Under the pieces are notes generated by a model. It had not been told where the DNA came from and did no database searches. It saw only the letters and a list, made by a program, of their open reading frames with translations. A program made the position numbers and the translations under genes. Below, piece after piece: positions 1 through 8,256 of a DNA stretch of 64,000 nucleotides (its first letter is position 1; the number at the start of each line of letters is the position of its first letter). The DNA lies in assembly GCF_009674485.1 (NCBI RefSeq), contig NZ_WKJJ01000027.1, forward strand, positions 31,918-95,917. The letters are read 5' to 3'. The DNA is from Pseudoduganella rivuli (GTDB lineage Bacteria; Pseudomonadota; Gammaproteobacteria; Burkholderiales; Burkholderiaceae_D).

Positions 1-1311
1 GGTGCGCGGCCGGGCGCGGCCAGGGATGTGGTGGTGGCGATGGCTTTTATCGGCCTGCTGTTCTTCATCCTCGGCTTCGTCACCTGGCTGAACGGCTCGC
101 TGATCCCCTTCCTGAAAATTGTTTGCGGCCTTAACAATTTTCAGGCCCTGTGGGTCACCTTCGCGTTCTACATCGCCTATACCGTGATGGCTCTGCCCGC
201 GGCCTCCGTGCTGCGCCGCACCGGCTACCGCAAGGGCATGGCGCTGGGGCTGGGCGTGATGGCCGCCGGTGCGCTGCTGTTCATCCCGGCGGCGATCACT
301 ACGTGGTACGGGCTGTTCATGCTGGCCCTGTTCACGCTGGCCAGCGGAATGACGCTGATGCAGACGGCAATCAATCCCTATATTGTCTGCATCGGCGCAC
401 GCGACAGCGCCGCCATGCGCATCAGCGTGATGGGACTGCTGAACAAGGCGGCCGGCGTGATCGTGCCCTTGGTGTTCTCCGGCCTGATGCTGTCCGGCAT
501 CGGGCATTTTTCGGACGCCGAACTGGCCGCGCTGACGCCGGCGGCGCGCGACGCGCTGCGCGCCGAATTGTCCATGCGGCTGGTGTTGCCGTATGCGGCG
601 ATGGCCGGCTGCCTGCTGCTGGTGATGCTGCTGGTGCGTTTTTCGCCGCTGCAGGAAATCGCCGGCGAGCAGGCGGAAAAACCGGTGGAACGCTTCGGCA
701 TCCTGCGCTTTCCGCAACTGGTGCTGGGCGCGCTGTCACTGTTCGCCTACGTTGGCGTGGAAGTGATCGCGGGCGACACCATCGGCTTGTATGGGCGTAA
801 CCTCGGCGTGGAAAAATTCGGCATCCTCACCTCGTACACGATGAGCTTCATGGTGCTGGGCTATATCGTGGGCGTACTGGCGATACCCAAGTTCCTGTCG
901 CAAAAGGAAGCGTTGCTGCTGTCCGCCATCAGCGGGATCGGTTTCACGGCCGGCGTCGCGCTCAGTTCACCGGCCAGCACCGGCATCGCGCAAGTGCTGG
1001 TGACCTGGGCCGGCGTGCCCGCGGTACCCGACACGGTGATGTTCCTCGCCATGCTGGGCTTTGCCAACGCGCTGGTGTGGCCGGCCATCTGGCCGCTGGC
1101 GCTGGAGGGGCTGGGCAAATACACGGCCAGCGGTTCCGCGCTGCTCATCATGGGTATCGCGGGCGGCGCCCTGCTGCCAATGCTGTACGGCCACCTGTCC
1201 GACAACCGTGGTCCGCAGTCCGCCTATTGGGTCATGCTGCCCTGCTACCTGCTGATCCTGTTCTATGCGGTGAAGGGCCACCGGCTCCGCTCGTGGCGCA
1301 TCGTCCCCTGA
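1..1311 (+). CDS. Sugar MFS transporter, FucP/GluP-like (5' partial)
   Basis: This is a twelve-helix major facilitator protein of the fucose/glucose-galactose:H+ symporter type, acting in the inner membrane. The N-terminal segment (FFILGFVTWLNGSLIPFLK) is the typical first helix of the FucP group, and RRTGYRKGM is the loop between helices 2 and 3. The reading frame is open to the left edge of the window, so the true start is probably outside it; GTG codons at 28-36 and ATG at 40 would remove the N-terminal tail. About 430 residues are visible, close to full family length. The substrate cannot be told from sequence; L-fucose, glucose or another hexose are all possible. A strong hairpin follows the stop codon. 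Confidence 0.85.
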   Translation, partial: GARPGAARDVVVAMAFIGLLFFILGFVTWLNGSLIPFLKIVCGLNNFQALWVTFAFYIAYTVMALPAASVLRRTGYRKGMALGLGVMAAGALLFIPAAITTWYGLFMLALFTLASGMTLMQTAINPYIVCIGARDSAAMRISVMGLLNKAAGVIVPLVFSGLMLSGIGHFSDAELAALTPAARDALRAELSMRLVLPYAAMAGCLLLVMLLVRFSPLQEIAGEQAEKPVERFGILRFPQLVLGALSLFAYVGVEVIAGDTIGLYGRNLGVEKFGILTSYTMSFMVLGYIVGVLAIPKFLSQKEALLLSAISGIGFTAGVALSSPASTGIAQVLVTWAGVPAVPDTVMFLAMLGFANALVWPAIWPLALEGLGKYTASGSALLIMGIAGGALLPMLYGHLSDNRGPQSAYWVMLPCYLLILFYAVKGHRLRSWRIVP

Positions 1312-1315
1312 GTGA

Positions 1316-1347
1316 GACAGGCCCGATGCTTGCGCATCGGGCCTGTC
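1316..1347. terminator. Hairpin between convergent genes
   Basis: A perfect 14-bp stem (GACAGGCCCGATGC with its complement) closes a TTGC loop five bases after the transporter stop codon. It lies between convergent genes and could act in both directions; the T-tract is poor. Confidence 0.7.
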
Positions 1348-1385
1348 GTATTCCGGCCGGACCGATGCGGCCCGAGCGCCCGGCA

Positions 1386-2792
1386 TTATTCGGCCTTGCT
1401 CACCATGACAGACATGTCGAACCCTTCGAAGCGGCCGGCCTTTTGCTCGCCAGCCCGGATGCGCGATGGCTGCCCCAGTTTGGCGACCAGGCGTGGCGCC
1501 GAGGAGAGTCTACCCGCGCAGACCGACCTGGCGCTGACCTGGTAAAAATCCGTGCCCGGTGTCGGCATCACGCGGAACTCATAGTCGCAGCGCTCGCTCC
1601 CCTCCCCGGAGGAAAAGGTGGCCGTATTGTCGCCGACACCGACGCCCTTCATGGCGATGGATTGCTCGCTGCTGTCATTCACCTTGAGCTGGATGTTAAC
1701 GTCGACGCGGTCCGCCGCCGGCGCTGCCGCCGGGACAGCGCCGCCCGCCGTGGCAGCCGGCGCGGCGCGCGCTGCGCCTGCCGCTGAAGCCAGCACCGGC
1801 GCCACCTCGGCTTTCTTCGGCGCAGGCGCCGGCTTGACGCCAGGCGTCGCTGCCGCCTGGGGCGCAGCGACAGGCTTGGCGGCAACCGGCGCCTCGGCCT
1901 GCGCCCCCAACGCCCACGCCGCGCCGCAACTCGCAGCGATACCGACAGCCAGCGTCCATTGACCGGCGATGCGAACGTGCTTCCCAACAGGTGGCCTTGC
2001 GATGCTCATAATGCGTCCTTTTAACGGGTGGGTGGATTGCCATGTGCAGGCAAATGCTTGCCCGCTGCTGGCCAACTGCGTCTTAAAGATGGCGTCCGCA
2101 TAGCTGCGGCGGGCGCCGGGGAAATCATCGAGGACAGCCGCGTCGCAGGCCAGCTCCTGGTCCAGGCGGAAGCACCGCACCGCGACATGCGCCAGCGGGT
2201 GAAACCAGAACAGCGCCAGCAACGTGCCGGCAACGACGTTTGACAGCGCATCGCCGCGGCGCGCGTGCACGCGCTCATGCGCAAGGATCAGTTCCTGCTC
2301 CTGCGCGGTGTAGCGCAATTCAAAATCATGGGGCACCACTATTTTCGGCCGCAGCACGCCAACCAGCGCCGGCCCGGACCTGTCACTGGCGGCGCGATAG
2401 ACCCCATCCACGGGCGTCGCATGCAGTTCGCCCATGCCGCGCACGAAGCGGCGATGTTGCATGGCCATGGCTCCCGCCACCAGCACGGCGCCGGCCAGCC
2501 AAACCGCCAGCAGCGGGACAACGGGAATGCGCGGCGCACCAGGCGCCGCAACGATGACAATCGCTTCCCTGACCATGGCGGGCGCGGAGAACTGCGCCGG
2601 ACTGATCAGCGCCTCCTGCTGCGGGCGCGGAAGCAAGCCGGCAACCAGCATCATTGGCACCAGCAGCCAGCATGCGTAAGAAACGCCGGCGCCAAACACC
2701 CGGCGCAGCACCGGCCGCATGGCAAGCACCAGCAGCGTCGCCGCCGCCAGCGCAGCGGACAGCAAGGCCAGCACGTGGAATGCGTCGTCCAT
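1386..2792 (-). CDS. BlaR1/MecR1-like M56 membrane metallopeptidase
   Basis: This 468-residue protein has N-terminal transmembrane helices (about 5-25, 38-55, 91-110), a cytoplasmic zinc-peptidase segment with HERVH at 172-176 and the downstream ELACD ligand motif, and a further helix near 280-300. In BlaR1/MecR1 such proteins sense a signal and cleave the cognate repressor. The C-terminal part is an Ala/Pro-rich linker followed by about 110 residues with no penicillin-binding SxxK/SxN/KTG set, so beta-lactam sensing is not supported. The start overlaps the stop of the BlaI-like repressor gene (TGATG), showing translational coupling. The signal it detects is unknown. Confidence 0.88.
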   Translation of the reverse strand: MDDAFHVLALLSAALAAATLLVLAMRPVLRRVFGAGVSYACWLLVPMMLVAGLLPRPQQEALISPAQFSAPAMVREAIVIVAAPGAPRIPVVPLLAVWLAGAVLVAGAMAMQHRRFVRGMGELHATPVDGVYRAASDRSGPALVGVLRPKIVVPHDFELRYTAQEQELILAHERVHARRGDALSNVVAGTLLALFWFHPLAHVAVRCFRLDQELACDAAVLDDFPGARRSYADAIFKTQLASSGQAFACTWQSTHPLKGRIMSIARPPVGKHVRIAGQWTLAVGIAASCGAAWALGAQAEAPVAAKPVAAPQAAATPGVKPAPAPKKAEVAPVLASAAGAARAAPAATAGGAVPAAAPAADRVDVNIQLKVNDSSEQSIAMKGVGVGDNTATFSSGEGSERCDYEFRVMPTPGTDFYQVSARSVCAGRLSSAPRLVAKLGQPSRIRAGEQKAGRFEGFDMSVMVSKAE

Positions 2793-3163
2793 CAGGATTC
2801 CATCTCGTCGATGATACGGCGCAACTCGGCGATATCGCGCTTGCTCAACTTGCGTTGCTTGCTGAAGTGGGCCACCAATGGCGCGACGCGCCCGCCAAAC
2901 AGGCGTTCGAGCATGCTGGAACTCTCTTGCGTCAACCAGGCTTCGCGCTCCAGCGTGGGGCTGTACAGGTAGCGGCGGCCATCCTGCGTCGCGCTGACGG
3001 CGCCCTTCTTCAGCAGGCGGCCAATCAGGGTCTTGATGGTGGCGTCCTGCCAGTCGCGCTCACGGCGCAAGACCGCCACGATATCGTCGGCCGCCAGCGG
3101 GTGACGCGACCACAAGACTTCCATGACGGCGGATTCGGCTTCGCTGATTGAAATGGCTTCCAT
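2792..3163 (-). CDS. BlaI/MecI/CopY-family repressor
   Basis: This 123-residue winged-helix repressor begins ISEAESAVMEVLW and contains the recognition-helix region DWQDATIKTLIGRLLKKG, both characteristic of BlaI/MecI (family length about 120-130). It should bind as a dimer to TACA-N2-TGTA palindromes, two of which lie 13-49 bp upstream of its start. Cleavage by the membrane peptidase encoded immediately downstream would relieve repression. The pair is therefore probably autoregulated. Whether the divergent DUF2322 gene (start at 3332) is also under this control is open. Confidence 0.92.
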   Translation of the reverse strand: MEAISISEAESAVMEVLWSRHPLAADDIVAVLRRERDWQDATIKTLIGRLLKKGAVSATQDGRRYLYSPTLEREAWLTQESSSMLERLFGGRVAPLVAHFSKQRKLSKRDIAELRRIIDEMES

Positions 3164-3175
3164 GGCACATATCGG

Positions 3176-3212
3176 TTACACGTGTAATTGATTGGATGAT
3201 TACAGGTGTAAT
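3176..3212. promoter_or_regulatory. Paired BlaI/MecI-type operators
   Basis: TTACACGTGTAA at 3176-3187 is a perfect palindrome; ATTACAGGTGTAAT at 3199-3212 is one with a single central mismatch pair. Both hold the TACA-N2-TGTA core recognised by BlaI/MecI repressors. Their centres are 24 bp apart, just upstream of the repressor gene. Confidence 0.85.
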
Positions 3213-3331
3213 TGGAAATGTCAACTGCGGAATCCGAACGCAGGAACGGCAACTTCGACACCGCTACATTTGCCAAAACGCGATATATGACAAAATACCG
3301 TTTTCACTCAACGAACACTGTCAGCGTACCT

Positions 3332-3661
3332 ATGCAACCACCAAGCTTCAGCGATAAATTTTCAGACAACCTGTCCCTGCTTCCCGCCATGGATGCGGTT
3401 GCCGCAATTGAACTCGTCGACCAATCCGGCACGCCGGTGGCAAAAATCGAAAATAAACCGGGCCAGGCGGGATCGCTTCGCGTCTACTGCTGGCTTGCCG
3501 AAACGCTGGGCGCGATCACTCCGGAAGCGGCGGAAGTCGGCCTGAAGATTTATGCCGAACATACGCAGGATGCCCGCGACAATCCGGGCAAGCATCCCAA
3601 TATCGACCGGCTGTTCAGCATTAAAACGGCGGAGCAAACCCTGCGGGTGAAAGGACTGTAA
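3332..3661 (+). CDS. DUF2322 family protein
   Basis: This small cytoplasmic protein of 109 residues matches DUF2322 from my knowledge of the family. Its signature stretches are IELVDQSGTPVAKIENKPG, GSLRVYCWLAE and the C-terminal AEHTQDAR...GKHPNIDRL. I chose the ATG at 3332 because family members are about 100-110 residues and begin near FSDNLSLLPAMD; the longer reading frame from 3212 would run through the operator region. The function of the family is not known. It is divergent from the BlaI-type gene. Confidence 0.8.
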   Translation: MQPPSFSDKFSDNLSLLPAMDAVAAIELVDQSGTPVAKIENKPGQAGSLRVYCWLAETLGAITPEAAEVGLKIYAEHTQDARDNPGKHPNIDRLFSIKTAEQTLRVKGL

Positions 3662-3672
3662 GCGCAGCCGTG

Positions 3673-3695
3673 GCAGCCGGCTGTGGTCCGGCTGC
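3673..3695 (+). terminator. Possible terminator after DUF2322 gene
   Basis: GCAGCCGG and CCGGCTGC form an 8-bp stem with a 7-base loop 12 bases after the stop codon. Only a short pyrimidine tail (TCCCTTT) follows, so this is a moderate candidate between convergent genes. Confidence 0.4.
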
Positions 3696-3719
3696 TCCCT
3701 TTCAGGCCTCAATCTTCTC

Positions 3720-6128
3720 TTAACTCACCATATGCAACAGGCCTAGCGTCATACCAATCCACATGAACGTGGATGGCAGCTTGGTCATTCCCTTGATCAA
3801 GGTACGCTCAGCGGCCTTACGCTCCGCTAACACGTCAGCCTTGCCGATGCCATGCAAAAAATGGGTTTCGGGCGCGCTCTCCGCCACCAGAATCAGCAGC
3901 CAGCTGCCAATGCAGGCAATCGCTACACAGCTCATTTGCACAATCCAGCCATTGGGGAGGTTTCGCGCAGCCAGCAGCAGGATGGCGCAAACGGACATGA
4001 ATACCATCACCAGCGACTTATTTGCCTGACGGTGCTCCGGTCGGGAAAGTCGGCATGCACCCAGCATCAACGCCCACACAGCCAGCAAGCAGCCTGTGGC
4101 AAGCGTCCAATATTTACCATCCCACCGCGACGCCGTGCCGGCCACGCCACCTTTGGGTTTATAGCGCAAAGTCAGCCCTACCATGTCGTCGGCGGTTTCA
4201 AGGTTGGCGGCATAGTTACGTACCGCGTCCGGCGGCACCTCGCCCGCCAGCGCGCGATAATGATCCGTCAATACATAGGTCGCCCGCGCACCTCCACCCT
4301 CGGTCGTGTGCTGGAATTCGAACGCAGGATCCTTGACCTTGCCGCTGGATGGCGTCACTTTCCAATCGCTGTCCAGTTTTACTTCCGTCACTTCCCGGAT
4401 CCAGTCAGGGAAGTCGACCCGCAGTGGCGCTGTGCGGATCAGTGTTTCCGGCTGCCGCAGGCGCGAGCGGATTTCTGCAGACCGCACGTACGCCAGGCGC
4501 CGACCATCCTTCTCCGCCCCGAAGAAGCCGCTAATGGCATAGGATTCGGTCGTCACCAATTCGTTGCTTACTGGATCGTCCTCTACCTTCAATGGCGCAG
4601 CGACCTTAATCCCAGGGTAGCGCTTCGCGTAGAAATTCAGGTAGTCGGATTGCGTCTCCGCCTGGCCATTCGCGGCAATGCTGGAGCGAAGCCGTTCCGC
4701 CACTTCGGCGCGGTGCGTCGTCCGGATCGTATAACGAACCGGCTGGTCAACCCCTGCCGTGGCGTCGAAAACGGAATGCACGTCAGTCCGCATCTGGGCA
4801 GACAGTTTGGGTGTCATTGAAATCAATGCGGTCTGGCCTGACGCCAGGACCAGCGCCGGGCCGTAGTCGGCTTGCACCAGATGGGCAAGATCGCCACTCT
4901 GCGGCGAGCGTGTCGGATCCAGCCAATACTTCGCGCCATTCACATTGACACGCACCAGCGCATGGTTAAACACCAGCGGTGACGGCGGCAAGCTTTCGAT
5001 CAGGCGGCCGCGCCGTGTGTTGGCCAACGCCACGTCCGCGGTGACGCCCAGCGCGCGAAGCATGGAAACCATCAGGAGCGCCTTGTCCTTGCAATCGCCA
5101 AAGCGGCGCTGGAAAACCACGTCGGGAGAATTCGGCACGTATGAGCCCTGGCCCACTTCAATGCCGAGATAGCGGATATCGCGCTGCACCAGTTGTAGGA
5201 CAGCCTGCACGCGCTCGGCCGGCGAGGCCGCCACCTGCCGGATACGGTCGATGGCCAGGGCCAATGCCGGCCCTGCCTGTGGAGGCGGCTGGTAAAGCGG
5301 CGCTCCCCAGTCGACCACGGCTTTCCAGTCCGGGAACTCGGTCCAATGTGCAGCCGCATAGGGATCGTAATGACCAGGAGTCTGGTCATCGATCTTGATC
5401 GGAGCAACATTACGCTGCTCCCATCGATAATCACGGTAGCCTTTCGCCTCCGTCAATTGCGGCTGGATTGACGAATTGCGCGTCGTTACCGTGATATTGC
5501 GGGTCGCTGGCACCAACAACCGGGCAAAGGTATGGGCCACGGGTACGCTCCATTGCATGCCGCTGCCGCCGGCCACCTGATTTTTGAACGCGGGATTCAA
5601 GCCGCTGCGGCTGTACGCATATTCAACGATATCGCCGATGCGCACGTCGTCCAGCACGACATGGACGGTTTTACTCCCGTCATAGATGCGGTATTCCAGC
5701 TCGGTTTCGCGCTGCAGTACGCTGATGCGGGCGCTGCGCAACTTGTCGATGAGCTGGCCATCACGCACAATGTTGATGGCATGAATAACCAGCTTTTCGC
5801 TCGATGGGTCGAAAACGAAGGAAATGTCCGCCACCTGTTGTACCCCCCGGCTGTCCAGCGCTTTGCCCGCGAAATGGTGATAGGTGGTCTTGCCTGCAGT
5901 TTCTACACGCGTCTGGACATCGCTTAGCAGGGCCCATTCCCCATTTACGACCTTTTCCGGCGGCGGCAAATCGGCGGCAGGCTTGATTGGAACGACCCAG
6001 TCGGGCGCCACTCCTACCCGGTAATCCGCGGCGCCCGCTGGCAACACGATTGTCGCCCAAGAGATTAACGCCAGCACCACATACCGCATTACGCCGCCAC
6101 TGGCGGCCCGGGAAAGATCTTTCCGCAT
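3720..6128 (-). CDS. Secreted DUF3857 / transglutaminase-like protein
   Basis: This 802-residue protein has a signal-like N-terminus (MRKDLSR, then VLALISWATIVLPAGA), a DUF3857 domain (about 50-220), and a transglutaminase-like fold. GDCKDKA near residue 345 provides the catalytic-type Cys and FNHALV near 387 the His, followed by WLDPT. Three or four hydrophobic segments lie at the C-terminus (about residues 690-800), so the protein is probably anchored in the inner membrane with its enzyme-like part in the periplasm. DUF3857-transglutaminase proteins are common in Proteobacteria, but their reaction is not established. The frame extends upstream into the tRNA fragment at 6213, so I chose the ATG at 6128; 6089 is an alternative that still gives a signal peptide. 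Confidence 0.82.
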   Translation of the reverse strand: MRKDLSRAASGGVMRYVVLALISWATIVLPAGAADYRVGVAPDWVVPIKPAADLPPPEKVVNGEWALLSDVQTRVETAGKTTYHHFAGKALDSRGVQQVADISFVFDPSSEKLVIHAINIVRDGQLIDKLRSARISVLQRETELEYRIYDGSKTVHVVLDDVRIGDIVEYAYSRSGLNPAFKNQVAGGSGMQWSVPVAHTFARLLVPATRNITVTTRNSSIQPQLTEAKGYRDYRWEQRNVAPIKIDDQTPGHYDPYAAAHWTEFPDWKAVVDWGAPLYQPPPQAGPALALAIDRIRQVAASPAERVQAVLQLVQRDIRYLGIEVGQGSYVPNSPDVVFQRRFGDCKDKALLMVSMLRALGVTADVALANTRRGRLIESLPPSPLVFNHALVRVNVNGAKYWLDPTRSPQSGDLAHLVQADYGPALVLASGQTALISMTPKLSAQMRTDVHSVFDATAGVDQPVRYTIRTTHRAEVAERLRSSIAANGQAETQSDYLNFYAKRYPGIKVAAPLKVEDDPVSNELVTTESYAISGFFGAEKDGRRLAYVRSAEIRSRLRQPETLIRTAPLRVDFPDWIREVTEVKLDSDWKVTPSSGKVKDPAFEFQHTTEGGGARATYVLTDHYRALAGEVPPDAVRNYAANLETADDMVGLTLRYKPKGGVAGTASRWDGKYWTLATGCLLAVWALMLGACRLSRPEHRQANKSLVMVFMSVCAILLLAARNLPNGWIVQMSCVAIACIGSWLLILVAESAPETHFLHGIGKADVLAERKAAERTLIKGMTKLPSTFMWIGMTLGLLHMVS

Positions 6129-6177
6129 AAATCCCATCTTCTGGTTGACGGCGCCAAGGCACTTCAGTGCCAAACGC

Positions 6178-6206
6178 AAAAAGGCCGCATCTTTCGATGC
6201 GGCCTT
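6178..6206 (-). terminator. Terminator on the 3' side of tRNA-Asn fragment 1
   Basis: AAGGCCGCATC and GATGCGGCCTT form an 11-bp stem around TTTC, followed on the minus strand by a T-run. It stands where the terminator of a minus-strand tRNA-Asn would be and is still intact although the tRNA is not. Confidence 0.75.
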
Positions 6207-6212
6207 GAATTC

Positions 6213-6257
6213 TGGCTCCCCGACCTGGACTCGAACCAGGGACCTGCGGATTAACAG
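6213..6257 (-). pseudogene. tRNA-Asn 3' half, fragment 1 (att remnant)
   Basis: These 45 bases are identical to the 3' part of the intact tRNA-Asn genes, from the CCA end through the T arm to the first base of the anticodon loop. Identity then stops abruptly. This is what a displaced attachment-site half looks like after an element integrates into the tRNA gene. Confidence 0.85.
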
Positions 6258-6706
6258 AACGGGGCTCTGAGCGCATGGTAAGCGGAAAGTTGATGATTTG
6301 CAACGAGTTCTTGGGGCCATGCTACGACCGCTGCCAGACACCGACCTTATACCGAAACCCTATGGCATCTGCCGGCGCCGTCCCTGCTAAAAGTCGAATC
6401 GGGTCAAGGGCTTACCTTAGCGGGCACCGAACAGGGACCGAAGAGTCTTCTCGGGAGAAAGTTATAGACTATTTTGCATCAGCCTTCTATATCACAATTA
6501 AATCAATACTTACTTGTGGTGCTATTGGCTGGCCAGACCTTTCGAGCAACCAAGATAGGATTGCCACCTATTTTCGCTAGTTGTACCTGAATCAGGGAAT
6601 TTTTAGGCCCAAAGAATTCCTCTGCATCAATCCATATAGCTTACTTTTATAAAGAAATGGGGCACTAATCAAATTCGCGAGTTTTTGACAAAATAATTTT
6701 CTATTC
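6258..6706. other. Low-GC remnant DNA between tRNA fragment 1 and the DUF2971 remnant
   Basis: No intact gene is visible. On the minus strand two neighbouring open stretches (about 6774-6592 and, in another frame, 6600-6503) can be joined by one frameshift into a ~90-residue peptide that I do not recognise. It may be a decayed gene. Base composition is clearly more AT-rich than the flanking core genes. Confidence 0.3.
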
Positions 6707-7114
6707 TTGCTTATCCAGCCAAAACCATCAGGCACAGCAGGAATTTCCAAATTTTTCATATCTAAAATAACCATAACCTCTACCGATTCACCATCAAACC
6801 AGATGATGAAACATGCATCTATTCCTCAATTTGACCGAGCAGATCCGAGAGAGATGTTAGACCGGGGATTACTCACAAAATCAGTCCATTGGAGCTATGA
6901 AAAAGAGTGGCACCTAATTGGGCACCAAAAAGGTTTCGGCTCAGTTGAATTCAGACCAGAGAACCTTACAGGGCTTATTTTTGGAGCGATGACACCGCCA
7001 GCCACAATCCAGAAGGCTCAAACTATGCTTTCCAAGCGGGCTTTGCCATTACCGTTGTTTCAGGCGAAAGTAAGTAGAACCGCTTTCGCAGTCTCTATCG
7101 AAACAATGAAATAG
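6707..7114 (+). pseudogene. DUF2971 C-terminal remnant
   Basis: The open frame of 135 residues ends with a segment typical of the C-terminus of DUF2971 proteins: LLTKSVHWSYEKEWHLIG followed by VEFRPENLTGLIFGAM. Normal members are about 230-300 residues and carry an N-terminal part with an aromatic, NDP-containing start, which is missing here. The first ~40 residues of this frame do not resemble the family. It is therefore probably a truncated gene left between two tRNA-Asn fragments. DUF2971 genes are common on genomic islands; their role is not established. Confidence 0.55.
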
Positions 7115-7274
7115 CATTCGAATATTGCTGAGTAGCCAAATCCAGTGCAGAATCGCCCCCTACTAGCCCCAGTCCCGCATAGTGGGCCCAGGTGCCACGC
7201 GGAAGCCCTCCCATACCCTCGGGATGCCCCGCCCCAACGGCCTCCCAGCGGCCCAATAAACCGGCCCTAAAAAG

Positions 7275-7304
7275 CAAAAAACCCACCCGGGTAAGGGCTG
7301 GGTT
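7275..7304 (-). terminator. Terminator on the 3' side of tRNA-Asn fragment 2
   Basis: AACCCA pairs with TGGGTT, extended by CC/GG after one mismatch, and an A-run (T-run on the minus strand) follows. It is the same hairpin as at 10174 and 31255. Confidence 0.6.
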
Positions 7305-7323
7305 CTAGGCTTGCTGCGTATTC

Positions 7324-7368
7324 TGGCTCCCCGACCTGGACTCGAACCAGGGACCTGCGGAATAACAG
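7324..7368 (-). pseudogene. tRNA-Asn 3' half, fragment 2 (att remnant)
   Basis: These 45 bases match the intact tRNA-Asn with one substitution. Similarity ends at the same base of the anticodon loop as in fragment 1, supporting the same recombination crossover region. Confidence 0.85.
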
Positions 7369-7464
7369 GTCGCCACTCGAACAGTCTGCAAGGAATTGAT
7401 AAATAATGGGTTTTTAGAAATCCGTGGTAATCACTTCGTCTATCTCAAAATCACATCTTTCGGA

Positions 7465-8247
7465 TTACGTTCTAACTGAAATGCCGGGATTGATGAAGCC
7501 GAGAACGTTGCTATTGAGCCTTCTTTCTCTCTCAGCTACGGCACCACCGTTTGCGTCTGAACCTTTCGCCCCTTCAGGACTGGTATTGAATTCAACAGTC
7601 TTCAGTTTTTCTCCGCTAATACTCTTCAAAATTCCAATGTGATGATCGGACTTATTCCACTTGAACACCACTAGCCAGCCCGGCATAGGATTTGCCTTAC
7701 CGCTAACTACATTAGTTACAGGGACCCACCGCCCATGAACAGAAGCGACGGTAACCATGTTCGCAACGCCGGGGCAAGGATAAAAGTGATGGTGATCAAT
7801 ATCTCCGAGGCATTGAATGACATCTGCGTAAGTAGCGTCCTTTACTCGAGTCTTGGCATACACTCTGGCAGCGACGTAGCCGATTCCGGCGGCGCAGAAA
7901 GCGTATGGATGACCTTTCGAATCCGCAAAGCCTAAGCCAAAGACCTCGAGCATATCAGCAATCCCGTCTCGATTTTTTTGGCGATTAAAACCTATATATC
8001 TTGACGCTTCCTCCAGCAAAAGCTCGCCGAAGTCTTTCAGTTTGGGCAAATAGTCCGCTTTCGTATCCTTAATGTTGGATGCCACTTTACTGGAATTAAA
8101 GCTGACGTATTCCCGTGGTCCGCTAGGATCGCCTCGCTGATACTCTCTAACGTCGTCTATCATAATATTCTGAGCACGCAGGATAAATGGCGATCCAGCA
8201 AGCGCTGCACCTGCAAAAGTAAGAATGGACCTGCGCTGTAAATTCAT
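7465..8247 (-). CDS. Tat-type exported CHAP-like cysteine peptidase/amidase
   Basis: The 260-residue protein starts MNLQRRSILTFAGAALAG, a twin-arginine-like signal followed by a short hydrophobic core and cleavage region near residue 25. The middle and C-terminal parts have the order of CHAP/NlpC-type cysteine hydrolases: YAFCAA with Cys118, PMPGWLVVF near 187-195, DHHIGI with His203, and VEFNTS with Asn221. Such enzymes usually cut peptidoglycan peptides or amides. The gene begins eight bases after the stop of the caspase-like gene and has a perfect AGGAGG ribosome site, so the two are co-translated as an operon. Substrate unknown; family assignment is by motif only. Confidence 0.65.
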   Translation of the reverse strand: MNLQRRSILTFAGAALAGSPFILRAQNIMIDDVREYQRGDPSGPREYVSFNSSKVASNIKDTKADYLPKLKDFGELLLEEASRYIGFNRQKNRDGIADMLEVFGLGFADSKGHPYAFCAAGIGYVAARVYAKTRVKDATYADVIQCLGDIDHHHFYPCPGVANMVTVASVHGRWVPVTNVVSGKANPMPGWLVVFKWNKSDHHIGILKSISGEKLKTVEFNTSPEGAKGSDANGGAVAERERRLNSNVLGFINPGISVRT

Positions 8248-8256
8248 GACATCCTC

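Larger units (their letters stand above)
7192..7368 (-). repeat. tRNA-Asn 3'-flank repeat, copy 1
   Basis: About 130 bp next to the tRNA 3' end resemble the stretches at 10077-10297 and 31172-31378. Shared blocks include CGGCCCAATAAAC, GCAAAAAACCCA, AAGGGCTGGGTT and GCTTGCTGC. The copies thus share both a tRNA piece and its downstream flank. Confidence 0.75.

Noticed and set aside
1386..2792. Reading the M56/BlaI pair as a beta-lactam resistance regulator
   Set aside because: The sensor domain with SxxK, SxN and KTG motifs is absent and no beta-lactamase gene is nearby.
2021..2972. Several overlapping Arg/Ala-rich open frames opposite the M56 peptidase gene
   Set aside because: These are high-GC shadow frames; the minus-strand frame has clear M56 motifs and an operon partner.
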